A stretch of 34,060 bases of DNA from Rhodospirillales bacterium (lineage in GTDB: Bacteria > Pseudomonadota > Alphaproteobacteria > Rhodospirillales > UBA2165), in NCBI GenBank assembly GCA_028823885.1, contig JAPPFK010000176.1, forward strand, positions 1 to 34,060, written 5' to 3'. Shown here one piece after another: positions 24,344 through 33,579 of the stretch. Position numbers and translations under genes: made by a program. The notes beneath the pieces were generated by a model. It saw only the letters and a list, made by a program, of their open reading frames with translations. It had not been told where the DNA came from and did no database searches. Numbering within the stretch: the stretch's first letter is position 1; each line of letters begins with the position of its first letter.

Positions 24344-25347
24344 CAGACGCCGGTCTTGCCGTGCTTGGCGGCGACGATCTCGGAGAGGATCGAAACGGCA
24401 ATCTCGGAGGGTGATTTGGATCCGATATCCAACCCGATGGGGGCGTGGATGCGGTCGATGTCCCCGTCGGTGAACCCGGCTTCCCTGAGCCGCTCCACGC
24501 GGGCGGCGTGGGTGCGTTTGCTGCCCAGCGCGCCGATATAGAAGGCATCCGATTTCAGCGCCCGGTCGAGGGCGGGATCATCCAGCTTCGGATCGTGGGT
24601 CAGGGTGACGATCGCGGTCCGGCCGTCCGGCTTGATTTCATCCATTGCGTCGTCGGGCCATTCGTCGTTCAGGCTGACCTCCGGGAACCGGTCTACGGTT
24701 GCGAACGATCCGCGGGGGTCGACCACCGTTACGTCGAATCCGGCCAGGGCGGCCATCGGCACCAGTGACTGGGCGATATGGACCGCGCCGACGCACACCA
24801 TCCTGAGCGGCGTGTTGAACACCCGGACGAACAGGTTCCGGCCGCCGTCCTCGATGACCCGGCTGACGTCCGAGCGCAGCGCCTGACGTACCTCGGAGAC
24901 CACGCCGTCGGGCAATGCCAGGCCGCCCTCGACGCCGCCGGGACGGACCAGGCTGCGTTCGCCGGTTTCGATATCGGTGACCGTGGCCACGGGGCGGTCG
25001 GAGATCAGCCGCTCCAGCATCTCCCGGTCGGCTTCCTTCTCCACCAGTACCTTGATGTCGCCGCCGCAGGCGAGGCCGACTTCCCAAGCCTGTTCGTTGG
25101 TGACCCCGAATTCCAGGGTGCGCGGCTTGCCGTCCTCGATGGATTGCAGGGCCTCTCCGACCACCGCGCCTTCGATGCAGCCGCCCGACACGGAGCCCAC
25201 GAAGGCGCCGTCGCCGTCGACCGCCAACTGGCTGCCGACCGGACGCGGCGACGAGCCCCAGGTCCCGATGACCGTCGCCATGGCGACGGTCTTGCCGGAC
25301 TCGAGCCAGTCGGTTGCCTGTTCCAGTACTTCGTCGGCTTCGCCCAT
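24343..25347 (-). CDS. XdhC/CoxI family molybdenum-cofactor maturation protein
   Basis: A 334-residue protein with the N-terminal XdhC/CoxI domain (MATVIGTWGSSPRPVGSQLA, then GSVSGGCIEG) and a C-terminal Rossmann domain (VCVGAVHIAQSLVPMA, VTVVDPRG, IVTLTHDPKLDDPAL, YIGALGSKRTH). Such proteins bind the molybdenum cofactor, promote its sulphuration and insert it into xanthine-dehydrogenase-type enzymes. The start has GAGGAAG just upstream. The gene is the third of four on the minus strand, between the FAD subunit and the molybdopterin-binding/nucleotidyltransferase fusion. Confidence 0.94.
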   Translation of the reverse strand: MGEADEVLEQATDWLESGKTVAMATVIGTWGSSPRPVGSQLAVDGDGAFVGSVSGGCIEGAVVGEALQSIEDGKPRTLEFGVTNEQAWEVGLACGGDIKVLVEKEADREMLERLISDRPVATVTDIETGERSLVRPGGVEGGLALPDGVVSEVRQALRSDVSRVIEDGGRNLFVRVFNTPLRMVCVGAVHIAQSLVPMAALAGFDVTVVDPRGSFATVDRFPEVSLNDEWPDDAMDEIKPDGRTAIVTLTHDPKLDDPALDRALKSDAFYIGALGSKRTHAARVERLREAGFTDGDIDRIHAPIGLDIGSKSPSEIAVSILSEIVAAKHGKTGV

Positions 25348-25379
25348 CGCTTCCTCGCGATTATGACATCCGACCTAAT

Positions 25380-26168
25380 TTAGGCAGCCAATGCCCGTTT
25401 CGCCATAACCGTTACCAGGTGCGCGCGGTATTCGGCGCTGGCGTGGATGTCCTCGTTGAGGCCGTCGGCGGATACCTTGATGCCGGCGACCGCGTCCGGG
25501 GACCAGTCGGCGTTGAGCGCCTCTTCCATTTCCGGCACCCGGTAAACGCAGGCGCCGGCGCCGGTCACCGCCACCCGGGCGCCGTCCGAGGTCTTGGCGA
25601 CGAACACCCCGACGATCGGATAACGGGAGGCCGGGTTGGGGAAATGCATATAGCCGGCGGCCTCGGGAACCGGGAACGAAACCCCGGTGATCAGCTCGCC
25701 CTCGTCGAGCGCGGTCGTGAACATGCCCTCGAAGAAGTCGTCCGCGGCGATCGTCCGCCGGTCGGTGTGTATGGCCGCGTTGAGCGCCAGCACGGCGGAT
25801 GGATAGCTGGCCGCCGGGTCGTTGTTGGCCAGCGAGCCGCCGAGGGTGCCGCGATTCCGCACCATGGGATCGCCGATGGTGCCGGCAAGATGGGCGAGGG
25901 CGGGAATCCTCGACTTGACCAGATCGGACGTGTTGACGTCGTGATGAACGGTCATGGCTTTGACGACAATATTGCCGCTGTCCTCGGAAATGCCGCGAAG
26001 ATCGTCCAGGTCGCCGAGGTCGATTAGGTCGGACGGCTGGTCGAGGCGCTGCTTGAGCACCGGCAGCAGGGTCATGCCGCCGGCCAAGTAGCGCGCATCG
26101 TCGGCGCCGCCGAACTTGGATTTGGCGTCGTCGGCCGACGCCGCTCTGTGATACTCGAAATCGTACAT
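25380..26168 (-). CDS. molybdo-hydroxylase FAD subunit (CoxM/CutM type)
   Basis: A 262-residue medium subunit of the xanthine dehydrogenase/CO dehydrogenase family. The two FAD-phosphate loops are AGGMTLLPVLKQRL near residue 30 and TIGDPMVRNRGTLGGSLANN near residue 100; the C-terminal domain is the CO-dehydrogenase flavoprotein C-terminal fold. It passes electrons from the Fe-S subunit to FAD and on to an acceptor. It starts 9 bases after the 2Fe-2S subunit stop. The molybdenum-binding large subunit, normally next to these two, is missing from the operon. Confidence 0.94.
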   Translation of the reverse strand: MYDFEYHRAASADDAKSKFGGADDARYLAGGMTLLPVLKQRLDQPSDLIDLGDLDDLRGISEDSGNIVVKAMTVHHDVNTSDLVKSRIPALAHLAGTIGDPMVRNRGTLGGSLANNDPAASYPSAVLALNAAIHTDRRTIAADDFFEGMFTTALDEGELITGVSFPVPEAAGYMHFPNPASRYPIVGVFVAKTSDGARVAVTGAGACVYRVPEMEEALNADWSPDAVAGIKVSADGLNEDIHASAEYRAHLVTVMAKRALAA

Positions 26169-26177
26169 GGTGTTCCC

Positions 26178-26651
26178 CTAGCCCCGCATCGTCTCTTGTG
26201 CGGCCAGAATGGCTTCGACGATGTTGTGGTATCCGGTGCAGCGGCAGAAATTCCCCTCGAGGCCGTGCCGGACTTCCTTTTCGCTCATGTTCGGATTGTC
26301 GTTCACCAGGCCGATGGCGCTCATCACCATGCCCGGCGTGCAGAACCCGCATTGCAGGGCGTGATGTTCGCGGAAGGCCTCCTGCATGGGATGCAGCGTG
26401 TCGCCGTCGGCCAGCCCTTCGATGGTGAGGACATCGGAGCCGTCCACATGCGCCGCGAGCAGCGTGCAGGATTTCATGGCGCGGCCGTCCACATGCACCG
26501 CGCAGGCGCCGCATTGGGTGGTGTCACAGCCGACGTGCGTCCCGGTCAGGCCGAGATGCTCCCGCAGGAACTGGACGAGGAGCGTCCGGCCCTCGACTTC
26601 CCCCGTGACCTCCTTGCCGTTGACGGTCATCTTTATGCTGTACGAAGACAT
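26178..26651 (-). CDS. molybdo-hydroxylase 2Fe-2S subunit (CoxS/CutS type)
   Basis: A 157-residue small subunit with two [2Fe-2S] clusters. The plant-type cluster uses Cys42, 47, 50 and 62 ([15 protein letters not shown]), and the second uses Cys101, 104, 136 and 138 ([20 protein letters not shown]). It carries electrons from the molybdenum centre to the FAD subunit. The start at 26651 follows GGGAGATGAGG; the frame continues upstream without family likeness. It is the first gene of the four-gene operon and lies 248 bases below the Mrp-like operon. Confidence 0.95.
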   Translation of the reverse strand: MSSYSIKMTVNGKEVTGEVEGRTLLVQFLREHLGLTGTHVGCDTTQCGACAVHVDGRAMKSCTLLAAHVDGSDVLTIEGLADGDTLHPMQEAFREHHALQCGFCTPGMVMSAIGLVNDNPNMSEKEVRHGLEGNFCRCTGYHNIVEAILAAQETMRG

Positions 26652-26899
26652 CCGAGCCTCATCTCCCTTGATCTGGTGCCGAGCCGGCGCAACGTCCCGG
26701 CATGCTTGGCGCGTATATTTGCAGAACGCCCGGGGCCGGGCAAATTTTTTTAGGTCCCCGTCCGCAACGCGGATTTGGGGCGTCGGGCGGATTGCCGGGG
26801 CTCCCGTCGAGGGTTTCCAGCCCGTTCCGAAGTTCGGTTTTGTTCCGGAGGTGCCCATGGGATGGGATCGGCGTCCCGCCGCCGCCGCCGGCCCAGCCT
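26652..26899. other. gap between Mrp-like and molybdo-hydroxylase operons
   Basis: A 248-base stretch with the hairpin GCCCGG-GG-CCGGGC at 26728-26741, followed on the plus strand by AAATTTTTTT. The hairpin plus T-run points rightward, against both flanking operons, which run leftward. The minus-strand frame is open throughout, but its peptide has no family likeness. The molybdo-hydroxylase promoter probably lies here. Confidence 0.45.
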
Positions 26900-28591
26900 C
26901 TACAGGTAAAAGGCGGTCAGGAAGATCGCCAAGACCACGGTGATCACCAGCGTCGCCTGACCGATCTCCTGGGTCCGGGCCAGCAGCCCCTTCGGCCCGT
27001 GATAGTGGAAGACGGCGTCGATGACCCGGTTCAGCATGCCGCCGAAATCCGCATAGATGGTCTTGAGCGCGTTGCTGGTCCGCTCGGCGAGGAAAACCGT
27101 CCAATCGCGCCCCAGCCGCCGGTAGACCCAGTCGAAGTCCAAAACGGTCGAGCGCAGCTCCTTCGGATAAAGGCCGGTACGCTGAAGGACGGCGAAGGCC
27201 AGCGCCGAGAACATCAGCAGCTGCAAATCGCTGACGACGTGGTCGGTGGTGTACGGCACATAGGTGACCGGGAACGGCAGCATGGCGTAAAGGGGATCGG
27301 GATAGACGCCGATGCCGACGCAGAGCGCGGCGGCAATCCCCATGGCGACCAGCATGTTGGGCGGCGCTTCCCCGGGCCGCTTGCCGGAATCGTGGGCGAA
27401 GAAGGCGAAGTACGGAATCTTGATGCCCGAATGGTAGAACACGGCGGCTGACGAGAACAGGAGGACGAGGTAGGGAACGAGATGCCCCTCGGCGGCGGCC
27501 GCGGTCAGGATCATAGTCTTGGTGACGAACCCCGAGAACAGCGGAAAGGCCGAGGCCGCCGCCGCGCCGACGACGCAGAACCCGGTCGTCCAGGGCATGG
27601 TCCGGTAGAGCCCGCCGAGCTCCGATCCCTTGGCGGTCCCCGTCCGGTGAAGCACCGCCCCCATGCTCATGAGCAGCAGCGCCTTGTAGAGGATGTGGGC
27701 GAAGGCGTGCCCCGCGGCGCCGTTGATGGCGAGTTCGGTGCCGATGCCGACGCCGGCGACCATGAAGCCCAATTGGTTGTTGAGGCTGTAGGCCAGCACC
27801 CGGCGGAGGTCGTTCTCGATAATCGCGAAGAAGATCGGCCACGCGGACATGAAGATGCCGATCCAGATCAGCATTTCGGTGCCGGGGTACCCCCGCGCCA
27901 GTGCATAGACGGCGAGTTTGGTGGTGAACGCGGAAAGAAATACCGTGCCCGTGGGCGAGGCCTCGGGGTACGAGTCTTGGAGCCAGTTGTGCAGCAGCGG
28001 GAAGGCGCACTTGATGCCGAAGGCCGCCAGGATCAGCCAGCCGCCCAGGCTCTCGATCCCGATGAAGTCGAAGGCGAAAGAGCCGGTCTCCCTGGCGAGC
28101 ACCACCGCGCCGGCGGCCAGCAGCACGCCCGACAGCACCTGGATGATCAGGTAGCGCATACCGGCCTGGTAGGAGCGTTCCGTTTTTCCGGCCCAAACGA
28201 TGAACACCGACGTGACCGCCGTCATCTCCCAGTAGACGAACAGCGTGATCAGGTCGCCGGCGAAGGTGGCGCCGATGGCCGCGCCCATGTAGGCGAGGGA
28301 GGCGGTCTGTTCCGTCCGGTCGTCATTGTGGAGGGCATAGATGATGCCGAGGATCGCCGCGATGTAGAAGATGACGCCGAAGACGATGCTCAGCTTGTCG
28401 ATCCGGACATGGACCAGGTCGAAGCCGAACAGGCTCATTTGGCCGTAGCTGCCGGGGTCCAGGGAGAACAGCTGCCATATCCCGATCAGCGGCAGCGCCA
28501 GCATGTAGGCCCCGCGCACCCGCGAGGGCAGGAACGGCACCAGGACGGCGCCGACGATCATGATCAGTCCGGGCGGGATGCTAGCGATCAT
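26900..28591 (-). CDS. third MrpD/NuoL-like antiporter subunit, with C-terminal extension
   Basis: A 563-residue polytopic membrane protein of the NuoL/M/N-MrpA/D family. The channel residues are intact: Glu122 in [10 protein letters not shown], Lys194 in [13 protein letters not shown], His201, Lys225 in TTKLAVYA and Lys303 in [10 protein letters not shown]. Beyond the usual fourteen segments, the C-terminus has a soluble helix-rich stretch ([20 protein letters not shown], then [20 protein letters not shown]) and a last membrane segment. This recalls the lateral-helix end of NuoL/MrpA-type subunits, so this protein may fill the MrpA role. It overlaps the 94-residue membrane protein gene by 11 bases and is the last gene of the operon. 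Confidence 0.9.
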   Translation of the reverse strand: MIASIPPGLIMIVGAVLVPFLPSRVRGAYMLALPLIGIWQLFSLDPGSYGQMSLFGFDLVHVRIDKLSIVFGVIFYIAAILGIIYALHNDDRTEQTASLAYMGAAIGATFAGDLITLFVYWEMTAVTSVFIVWAGKTERSYQAGMRYLIIQVLSGVLLAAGAVVLARETGSFAFDFIGIESLGGWLILAAFGIKCAFPLLHNWLQDSYPEASPTGTVFLSAFTTKLAVYALARGYPGTEMLIWIGIFMSAWPIFFAIIENDLRRVLAYSLNNQLGFMVAGVGIGTELAINGAAGHAFAHILYKALLLMSMGAVLHRTGTAKGSELGGLYRTMPWTTGFCVVGAAAASAFPLFSGFVTKTMILTAAAAEGHLVPYLVLLFSSAAVFYHSGIKIPYFAFFAHDSGKRPGEAPPNMLVAMGIAAALCVGIGVYPDPLYAMLPFPVTYVPYTTDHVVSDLQLLMFSALAFAVLQRTGLYPKELRSTVLDFDWVYRRLGRDWTVFLAERTSNALKTIYADFGGMLNRVIDAVFHYHGPKGLLARTQEIGQATLVITVVLAIFLTAFYL

Positions 28592-28865
28592 AGTAATCCT
28601 CGTCCCGCATCACGATCTTGCGCAATTGCTTGGCTGCCAGCACCAGCAGGAACGGCAGCGCGAAACCGTAGAAGGCGAAAAATCCGAACAGGCTTTCGAA
28701 GCCGAATTTGTCGTGCTTGTGGAGAAACAGGTCGAGGGACAGCAAGGCGGCTGAGACCGCCGCCAGCGCCCAGACAATCCTGCGCACGTTCCCGGGGTGG
28801 TCGATCCAGTTGGGCTTCTCGCCCTCGGCCTTGCGGTCCGGATGATGGAACATATGGTCGTCCAT
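28581..28865 (-). CDS. 94-residue two-segment membrane protein in the Mrp-like operon
   Basis: A small protein with a soluble His/Asp-rich N-terminus (MDDHMFHHPDRKAEGEKPNW), two hydrophobic segments (VWALAAVSAALLSLDLF and FFAFYGFALPFLLVLAA), and a charged tail (RDEDYYDR). It lies 16 bases after one D-like subunit gene, and its end overlaps the next by 11 bases, so it is likely an accessory subunit of the complex. I do not recognise it as any canonical Mrp subunit (A to G). Confidence 0.8.
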   Translation of the reverse strand: MDDHMFHHPDRKAEGEKPNWIDHPGNVRRIVWALAAVSAALLSLDLFLHKHDKFGFESLFGFFAFYGFALPFLLVLAAKQLRKIVMRDEDYYDR

Positions 28866-28881
28866 GGCCGATGCCGCTCCG

Positions 28882-30363
28882 TCAGTTGGCCGTGATCGGT
28901 TCGAGGAGCCGGGCGATGTCGCCGGCGAAGAAGAACAGCGCGAAGGCGCCCGCCGCCGTAGCGCAAATGGCGATCAGACAGGGCAGGGGCGCTTCCCGGA
29001 TACCGCCCTCCGCCGTCGCCGCGGCGCCCGCCGACTTAGCGTCGGGGGGCCGCAGGAATGCCCGGGTGACGACCGGCACCAGGTAGGCGGCGCTCAACAG
29101 CGAAGAGAGCATGAAGACCGCCACATATATGATCTGATCGGCGTCGGCCGCCCCCATCATCAGATGGAACTTGCTCCACGTGCCGCCGAGCGGCGGTATG
29201 CCGATGATGCTGAGGGACGCCACGGCAAACGCGCCCATGGTGATCGGCATGGTCCGTCCGATCCCGTTGAGCTGGCTGATTTCGGTCTTGTGCGCCGCGG
29301 TGTAGATGGCGCCGGCGCAGAAGAAGAGGGTGATCTTGCCCATGGCGTGCATGGCGAGATGCATGCCGCCGCCGATGATGCCGGCGGCCGTCGCCAGGGC
29401 GGCGCCGAGAACGATATAGGACAACTGGCTCACGGTCGAATAGGCGAGCCGCGCCTTCAGGTTGTCCTTGCGCATGGCGACGATCGACGAAAAGAGAAGC
29501 GTGCCGGCGGCCGCGATCATCAGCCAATCGGACGCGCTGGTCTCGGCGAGGAATTCATAGCCGAAGATGTAGACCACGACTTTGAGCACGGTGAAGACGC
29601 CGGCCTTCACCACGGCCACCGCATGGAGCAGCGCGCTCACCGGGGTCGGCGCGACCATCGCCGCCGGCAGCCAGCGGTGAACCGGCATCAGGGCCGCCTT
29701 GCCGATGCCGAACATGTAGAGCGCGAGCAGGACGGCCACCATGACCCCGTCCACCTTGCCCTCCAGGATGCCGCCCTGTTTGAAATCCAGGGTTCCGGTC
29801 AGCTGCCAGGTCCAGATCATGCCGAACAGCAGCAGGCCGATGGACGTCGACAGCAAAATGCCCACGTAGGTCCGTGCCGACCGCATGGTCGCCGGGTCGC
29901 CATGGTGGGCGACCAGCGGATAGGTCGACAGCGTCAGGACCTCGTAGAAAATGAACAGGGTCAGCATGTTGCCGGAGAAGGCCACGCCGGCGGCGCTCGC
30001 CAACGCGATGGCGAAGTAGAAATAGAAACGGGTCTGGTGCGCCTCCCGGTTTCCCCGCATGTAGCCGATGGAATAGACCGAATTGATGATCCACAGGCCG
30101 GATGAGACCAGCCCGAACAGCATCCCCAACGGTTCGATTGTCAGCCGGATGGCGAGGCCGGGGAGGATTTCCCACAGCACCACGTCGGGCCGCGCTCCGG
30201 CCAGGACGGAGGGCGTAATGGAGGCGACGGTGATGAACATGATCACCGCGGTCGTCAGCGTGACCGCCTCGCGCAAATTCGGCCACTTCCCGGCGAGCAG
30301 GATGAACACCGAGCCGATCAGCGGCACGGCGATGGCCAGTTGCGAGAGGGTTTCGGGCGTCAC
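28882..30363 (-). CDS. second MrpD-like cation/proton antiporter subunit
   Basis: A 493-residue polytopic protein of the MrpD/NuoN-M family. Key residues for proton transfer are Glu141 in IFYEVLTLSTYPL, Lys222 in GIGKAALMPVHRWLPA, His229, His247, Lys253 in VVKAGVFTVLK and Lys343 in HAMGKITLFF. About fourteen membrane segments are seen. It starts 18 bases after the first D-like gene and ends 16 bases before the 94-residue membrane protein. It is distinct in sequence from the first copy, so this is an old paralogue rather than a recent duplicate. Confidence 0.93.
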   Translation of the reverse strand: MTPETLSQLAIAVPLIGSVFILLAGKWPNLREAVTLTTAVIMFITVASITPSVLAGARPDVVLWEILPGLAIRLTIEPLGMLFGLVSSGLWIINSVYSIGYMRGNREAHQTRFYFYFAIALASAAGVAFSGNMLTLFIFYEVLTLSTYPLVAHHGDPATMRSARTYVGILLSTSIGLLLFGMIWTWQLTGTLDFKQGGILEGKVDGVMVAVLLALYMFGIGKAALMPVHRWLPAAMVAPTPVSALLHAVAVVKAGVFTVLKVVVYIFGYEFLAETSASDWLMIAAAGTLLFSSIVAMRKDNLKARLAYSTVSQLSYIVLGAALATAAGIIGGGMHLAMHAMGKITLFFCAGAIYTAAHKTEISQLNGIGRTMPITMGAFAVASLSIIGIPPLGGTWSKFHLMMGAADADQIIYVAVFMLSSLLSAAYLVPVVTRAFLRPPDAKSAGAAATAEGGIREAPLPCLIAICATAAGAFALFFFAGDIARLLEPITAN

Positions 30364-30381
30364 GCGGCTTCTCCGGACAAC

Positions 30382-31857
30382 TTACCCTCCCATCAGGAAC
30401 GTGGCCGCGGCGCGGGCCGTGCCGACGGTCAAGTCCGTGTCGATGCCGAAGTACACATTCGCGCCGACCAGCACCCACATGGGCACCAGCATCGCCAACG
30501 GCGCTTCGCCGATGGTTGCGGCGCCCGCCGGCCGCTCGCGGAAATAGGCGACCTCGATGACCCGCCACATGTAAATGACCGCCAGAAGGGAACTGAACAG
30601 TATGACGGCGGCCAGCGGCCACCATTCCTTTTCCAGCGAGGCGAGGATCAGATACCATTTGCTGACGAAGCCGACGGTGAGCGGGATACCGATCAGGCTG
30701 AGACCGCCGGTGACGAACGCGGCCATGGTCCAGGGCATGGCTTTGCCGAGGCCCGCCATGTCATCGACGTTCACCGAACGGATGCGGAAGAATACGCACC
30801 CCAAGGCCAGGAACAGAGCGCCCTTCATCAGCGCGTGGTTGAACAGGTGAAGTATGCCGGCCGTCAGGCCCGTGATGGTGACCAGGCTGATGCCGATCAG
30901 CATGTAGCCGATCTGGGCGACGCTGGAATAGGCGAGCAGCCGCTTGACGTTGGTCTGGAAGATGGCGACCGCCGACATGGCGACGATGGCGACGAGACTG
31001 AGCGCCAGCAGTATCTCGTCGACGGGCAGCGTCTCGAAGACGCCGCCCTTGAACAGCGTGTAGTAGATGCGAACCAGGACATAGACGGCGACTTTGGTGG
31101 CCGTTGCGGCCAGGAAGGCGGTGACCACCGACGGGGCGTAGGTGTAGGCGTTGGGCAGCCAGACATGGACCGGGAACAGGCCGAGTTTCAGCCCGATCCC
31201 CACCGTCAGGAAGGCGACGGCGGCCAGGATGGTCCGGGTCTCCGCCACCTCGGGCAGCCGGTTCACCAGGTCGGCCATGTTGAGGGTGCCGGTCATCTGA
31301 TACATCAGGCCGACACCGATGACGTAAAAGGTCGCGCCGAGGGTGCCGAGGACGAGATAGCGGAACGCGGCGGTCAACGCGCGCCGCTCGGCTCCCAGGC
31401 TCACCATCACATAGGTGGAAAGCGATGAAATCTCCAGGAAGACGAACAGGTTGAACGTATCGCCCGTCGTCGCGATTCCGAGCAGGCCCGACAACGTCAA
31501 CAGGTACATCGTATAGAACAGGTAGATGCGGTCGCGGGGAATCTCCGCCTCCACGCTCTGGCGCGCGTACAGCATGGTCACCGCGCCGATGCCCGAAACG
31601 ATGACGATCACATAAGCGGCGAGCATATCGACCCGGTACTCGATGCCCCAGGGCGCCGCCCAGTCCCCGATTTCGTAACTGACGACCTCTCCCCCGGAAA
31701 CGATCAGGAGGAGGGCGAGCGAGTCGGCCAGCGTGAACCAGCTGATGATCAGGGCCAGGAGCCAGGCGCCGGTGGGGGAGCGGCTGAACAATAGCCCGAG
31801 CGGCGCGCCGATCAGCGGGATGATCACATGGAGGATCGGGAGGTTGGCCGAGATCAT
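30382..31857 (-). CDS. first MrpD-like cation/proton antiporter subunit
   Basis: A 491-residue protein with about fourteen membrane segments. Channel residues are Glu142 in FLEISSLSTYV, Lys224 in GLKLGLFPVHVWLP, His231, Lys255 in ATKVAVYVLVR and Lys345 in NHALMKGALFL, which mark a working proton path. Its place directly after MrpC, overlapping as ATGA (31854-31857), is the standard MrpD position. Mrp complexes exchange Na+, K+ or Li+ for protons and support pH and salt tolerance. Confidence 0.94.
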   Translation of the reverse strand: MISANLPILHVIIPLIGAPLGLLFSRSPTGAWLLALIISWFTLADSLALLLIVSGGEVVSYEIGDWAAPWGIEYRVDMLAAYVIVIVSGIGAVTMLYARQSVEAEIPRDRIYLFYTMYLLTLSGLLGIATTGDTFNLFVFLEISSLSTYVMVSLGAERRALTAAFRYLVLGTLGATFYVIGVGLMYQMTGTLNMADLVNRLPEVAETRTILAAVAFLTVGIGLKLGLFPVHVWLPNAYTYAPSVVTAFLAATATKVAVYVLVRIYYTLFKGGVFETLPVDEILLALSLVAIVAMSAVAIFQTNVKRLLAYSSVAQIGYMLIGISLVTITGLTAGILHLFNHALMKGALFLALGCVFFRIRSVNVDDMAGLGKAMPWTMAAFVTGGLSLIGIPLTVGFVSKWYLILASLEKEWWPLAAVILFSSLLAVIYMWRVIEVAYFRERPAGAATIGEAPLAMLVPMWVLVGANVYFGIDTDLTVGTARAAATFLMGG

Positions 31858-32225
31858 GCCTCGCTCTCCTCTCCATGTTCTTCCATATCCCGGATTCGGT
31901 CATCTTCGATGGTGCCGAATTCCTCCTTGATGCGGACGATAAGAGCGAGTCCGAGCGCCGTCGTCGCGACGCCGACGACGATGGCGGTCAGGATCAGTAC
32001 GTGGGGCAGGGGATTGGAATAGAGGGTGAAGCCTTCGGCGGCGATCGGCGCGGTGCCGCCGAACACGTTGCTCATCGAGATGTAGAAGACGAAGACGGCG
32101 ACCTGGAAGATGCTCAAGCCGACCATCTTCTTGATCATGTTTTCCTGGGCGATGACGATATAGAAGCCGGCCATCATCAGGACGATGACGATCCAGTAGT
32201 TGAACAGGCCGATGACCGTCTCCAT
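31854..32225 (-). CDS. MrpC/NuoK-like antiporter subunit
   Basis: A 123-residue protein with three membrane segments, the MrpC/MnhC and NuoK fold. The middle contains YIVIAQENMIKKMVGLSIFQ and PLPHVLILTAIVVGVATTA, the latter a strong MrpC mark (the PLP-ALVLTAIVI pattern). The acidic C-terminal tail (EDDRIRDMEEHGEESEA) is cytoplasmic. It lies 3 bases after MrpB and overlaps MrpD by 4. Confidence 0.93.
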   Translation of the reverse strand: METVIGLFNYWIVIVLMMAGFYIVIAQENMIKKMVGLSIFQVAVFVFYISMSNVFGGTAPIAAEGFTLYSNPLPHVLILTAIVVGVATTALGLALIVRIKEEFGTIEDDRIRDMEEHGEESEA

Positions 32226-32228
32226 GGC

Positions 32229-32645
32229 TCAGATGTCCTGTCCGGCGAAGACATAGAAGATGGCGATCATGGTCGAGGAAACGGTCAATCCGACGCCGAG
32301 TTCGACGAGAAGAATGCCGTAGTGCTGCCCGGCGACCGGTGTCGGCCCGAGGACGTTGTAGTCGAGGAATTCGCTGCCGAGGAAAATCCCCGCGACACCC
32401 ACGAAGGAGTAGAGCAGGACGCCGCCGGCCAGCAGGATCCTGTTGACCCACGCCGGCATGACCTTTCGGCCGTTCTCGATCCCGAATATCAGCGCATAGA
32501 GTATGAATGCCGCGGCAAAGATGACGCCGGCCTGGAACCCGCCGCCGGGCCCGAAGTCGCCGTGGAATTGAACATACAGCGCGAAGAGCAGGATGTAGGG
32601 GATCATGAGCTTCGCGACGACGCGGAGGATGGAATGGCGGTTCAT
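32229..32645 (-). CDS. MrpB-like antiporter subunit
   Basis: A 138-residue membrane protein starting at ATG 32645, which overlaps the stop of the DUF4040 gene as ATGA; a longer frame to 32699 is unlikely. The MnhB-domain mark is HGDFGPGGGFQAGVIFAAA, and later GVGLTVSSTMIAIFY fits the final segment. About four membrane helices are seen. It corresponds to MbhF in archaeal Mbh complexes. Confidence 0.92.
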   Translation of the reverse strand: MNRHSILRVVAKLMIPYILLFALYVQFHGDFGPGGGFQAGVIFAAAFILYALIFGIENGRKVMPAWVNRILLAGGVLLYSFVGVAGIFLGSEFLDYNVLGPTPVAGQHYGILLVELGVGLTVSSTMIAIFYVFAGQDI

Positions 32646-33235
32646 GCGCGTTCCTCCTCCGCATTGTCGCCGTCTTCGTCCTTGACGCCGGGGCGCCAAC
32701 GCCGCCGGCCGCGTCCGAGAATGACCAGCACCCCGGCGCCGGCGGTGAAAATCACCACCACCTCGCCCAGCGTGTCGTAGCCGCGATAGCTGGCCAGCAC
32801 GGAGGTCACCATATTGGGCAGGCCCGTTTCCTTGGGTGAGTCCTGGATGTAGCGGGGCGCCACATGCTTGTTTGCCGGCGCTTCGGGGTCGCCGTAGTGC
32901 GGCATGTCCAGCGTACCCCAGATCAGCATGGCCCCGGTGGCGACCACGATGACCAGCGGCACCATCCGAACGGGTTTATGCTTTTCCTCCACGTTGACGT
33001 GAGTGAGCGCCAGTGTCGCCAGGAACAGCAGCGTCGACACGCCGGCGCCGACGGCGGCCTCGGTAAACGCGACGTCCACCGCCGTCAGGTGCACGTACAG
33101 CACCGCCGCCAGCAACGAGAAGATGCCGCTCAGCATGACCACCGCGAACATCAGGTGGGACCGGACGATGGCGATGGCGACGGCGGCCATCAGGAGCAGC
33201 AGGAAGATGTCGATGAAGATATCAACGGGGTTCAT
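32642..33235 (-). CDS. DUF4040/MbhD-E-like subunit (free-standing MrpA C-terminal part)
   Basis: A 197-residue protein. Residues about 1-80 match MbhD/DUF4040 (VMLSGIFSLLAAVLYVHLTA, then VDVAFTEAAVGAG), and residues about 90-180 match MbhE (SYRGYDTLGEVVVIFTAGAG). In canonical bacterial Mrp these regions form the end of the large MrpA protein, whereas in archaeal Mbh/Mrp they are separate genes. Here they form a single free-standing subunit, and no MrpA NuoL-like half is attached. It overlaps MrpG and MrpB by 4 bases on each side. Confidence 0.9.
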   Translation of the reverse strand: MNPVDIFIDIFLLLLMAAVAIAIVRSHLMFAVVMLSGIFSLLAAVLYVHLTAVDVAFTEAAVGAGVSTLLFLATLALTHVNVEEKHKPVRMVPLVIVVATGAMLIWGTLDMPHYGDPEAPANKHVAPRYIQDSPKETGLPNMVTSVLASYRGYDTLGEVVVIFTAGAGVLVILGRGRRRWRPGVKDEDGDNAEEERA

Positions 33236-33579
33236 TCGGCGCCCCCCTCATCCAGGCTCTTGCCGTCTTTCGGGCGCCGGTCCTCGGCAAGCCGGGGTTT
33301 GAGCCCCGACGCCAAAGCCGCCTGGGCCAATGCGTGGGACGCGGTCGGGCTGGCGAAAAACGTGAAGACGACGATCAGCAGCAGCTTCGCCGTGACCAGG
33401 GTAAATCCGGCCTGGAACGCCATGCCGATGACCAGCAGGAAGGTGGCGAGCGTATCGGTGACCCCGGCGGCGTGCATGCGGGTATAGACGTCGGGCAATC
33501 GCAGAATCCCGATGCCGCCGGCGACAACCAGGAAGCTGCCGGCGAGGATGAATATCCAGCTCGCGATATCGGCGGCCAT
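33232..33579 (-). CDS. MrpG-like antiporter subunit
   Basis: A 115-residue protein with three membrane segments and the MnhG/PhaG signature GIGILRLPDVYTRMHAAGVTD, then TLATFLLVIG. The charged C-terminal tail (KPRLAEDRRPKDGKSLDEGG) is cytoplasmic and longer than in many relatives. It overlaps the DUF4040 gene by 4 bases and MrpF by 1. Confidence 0.94.
   Translation of the reverse strand: MAADIASWIFILAGSFLVVAGGIGILRLPDVYTRMHAAGVTDTLATFLLVIGMAFQAGFTLVTAKLLLIVVFTFFASPTASHALAQAALASGLKPRLAEDRRPKDGKSLDEGGAE

Noticed and set aside
26178..28196. Long minus-strand frame fused to the 2Fe-2S subunit
   Set aside because: Only the part from ATG 26651 down matches the subunit; the upstream part overlaps the antiporter gene in another frame.
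27482..29086. 534-residue plus-strand open frame
   Set aside because: Antisense to the third antiporter subunit and its neighbours; low-complexity Gly/Asp/Glu/Arg composition with no recognisable domain.
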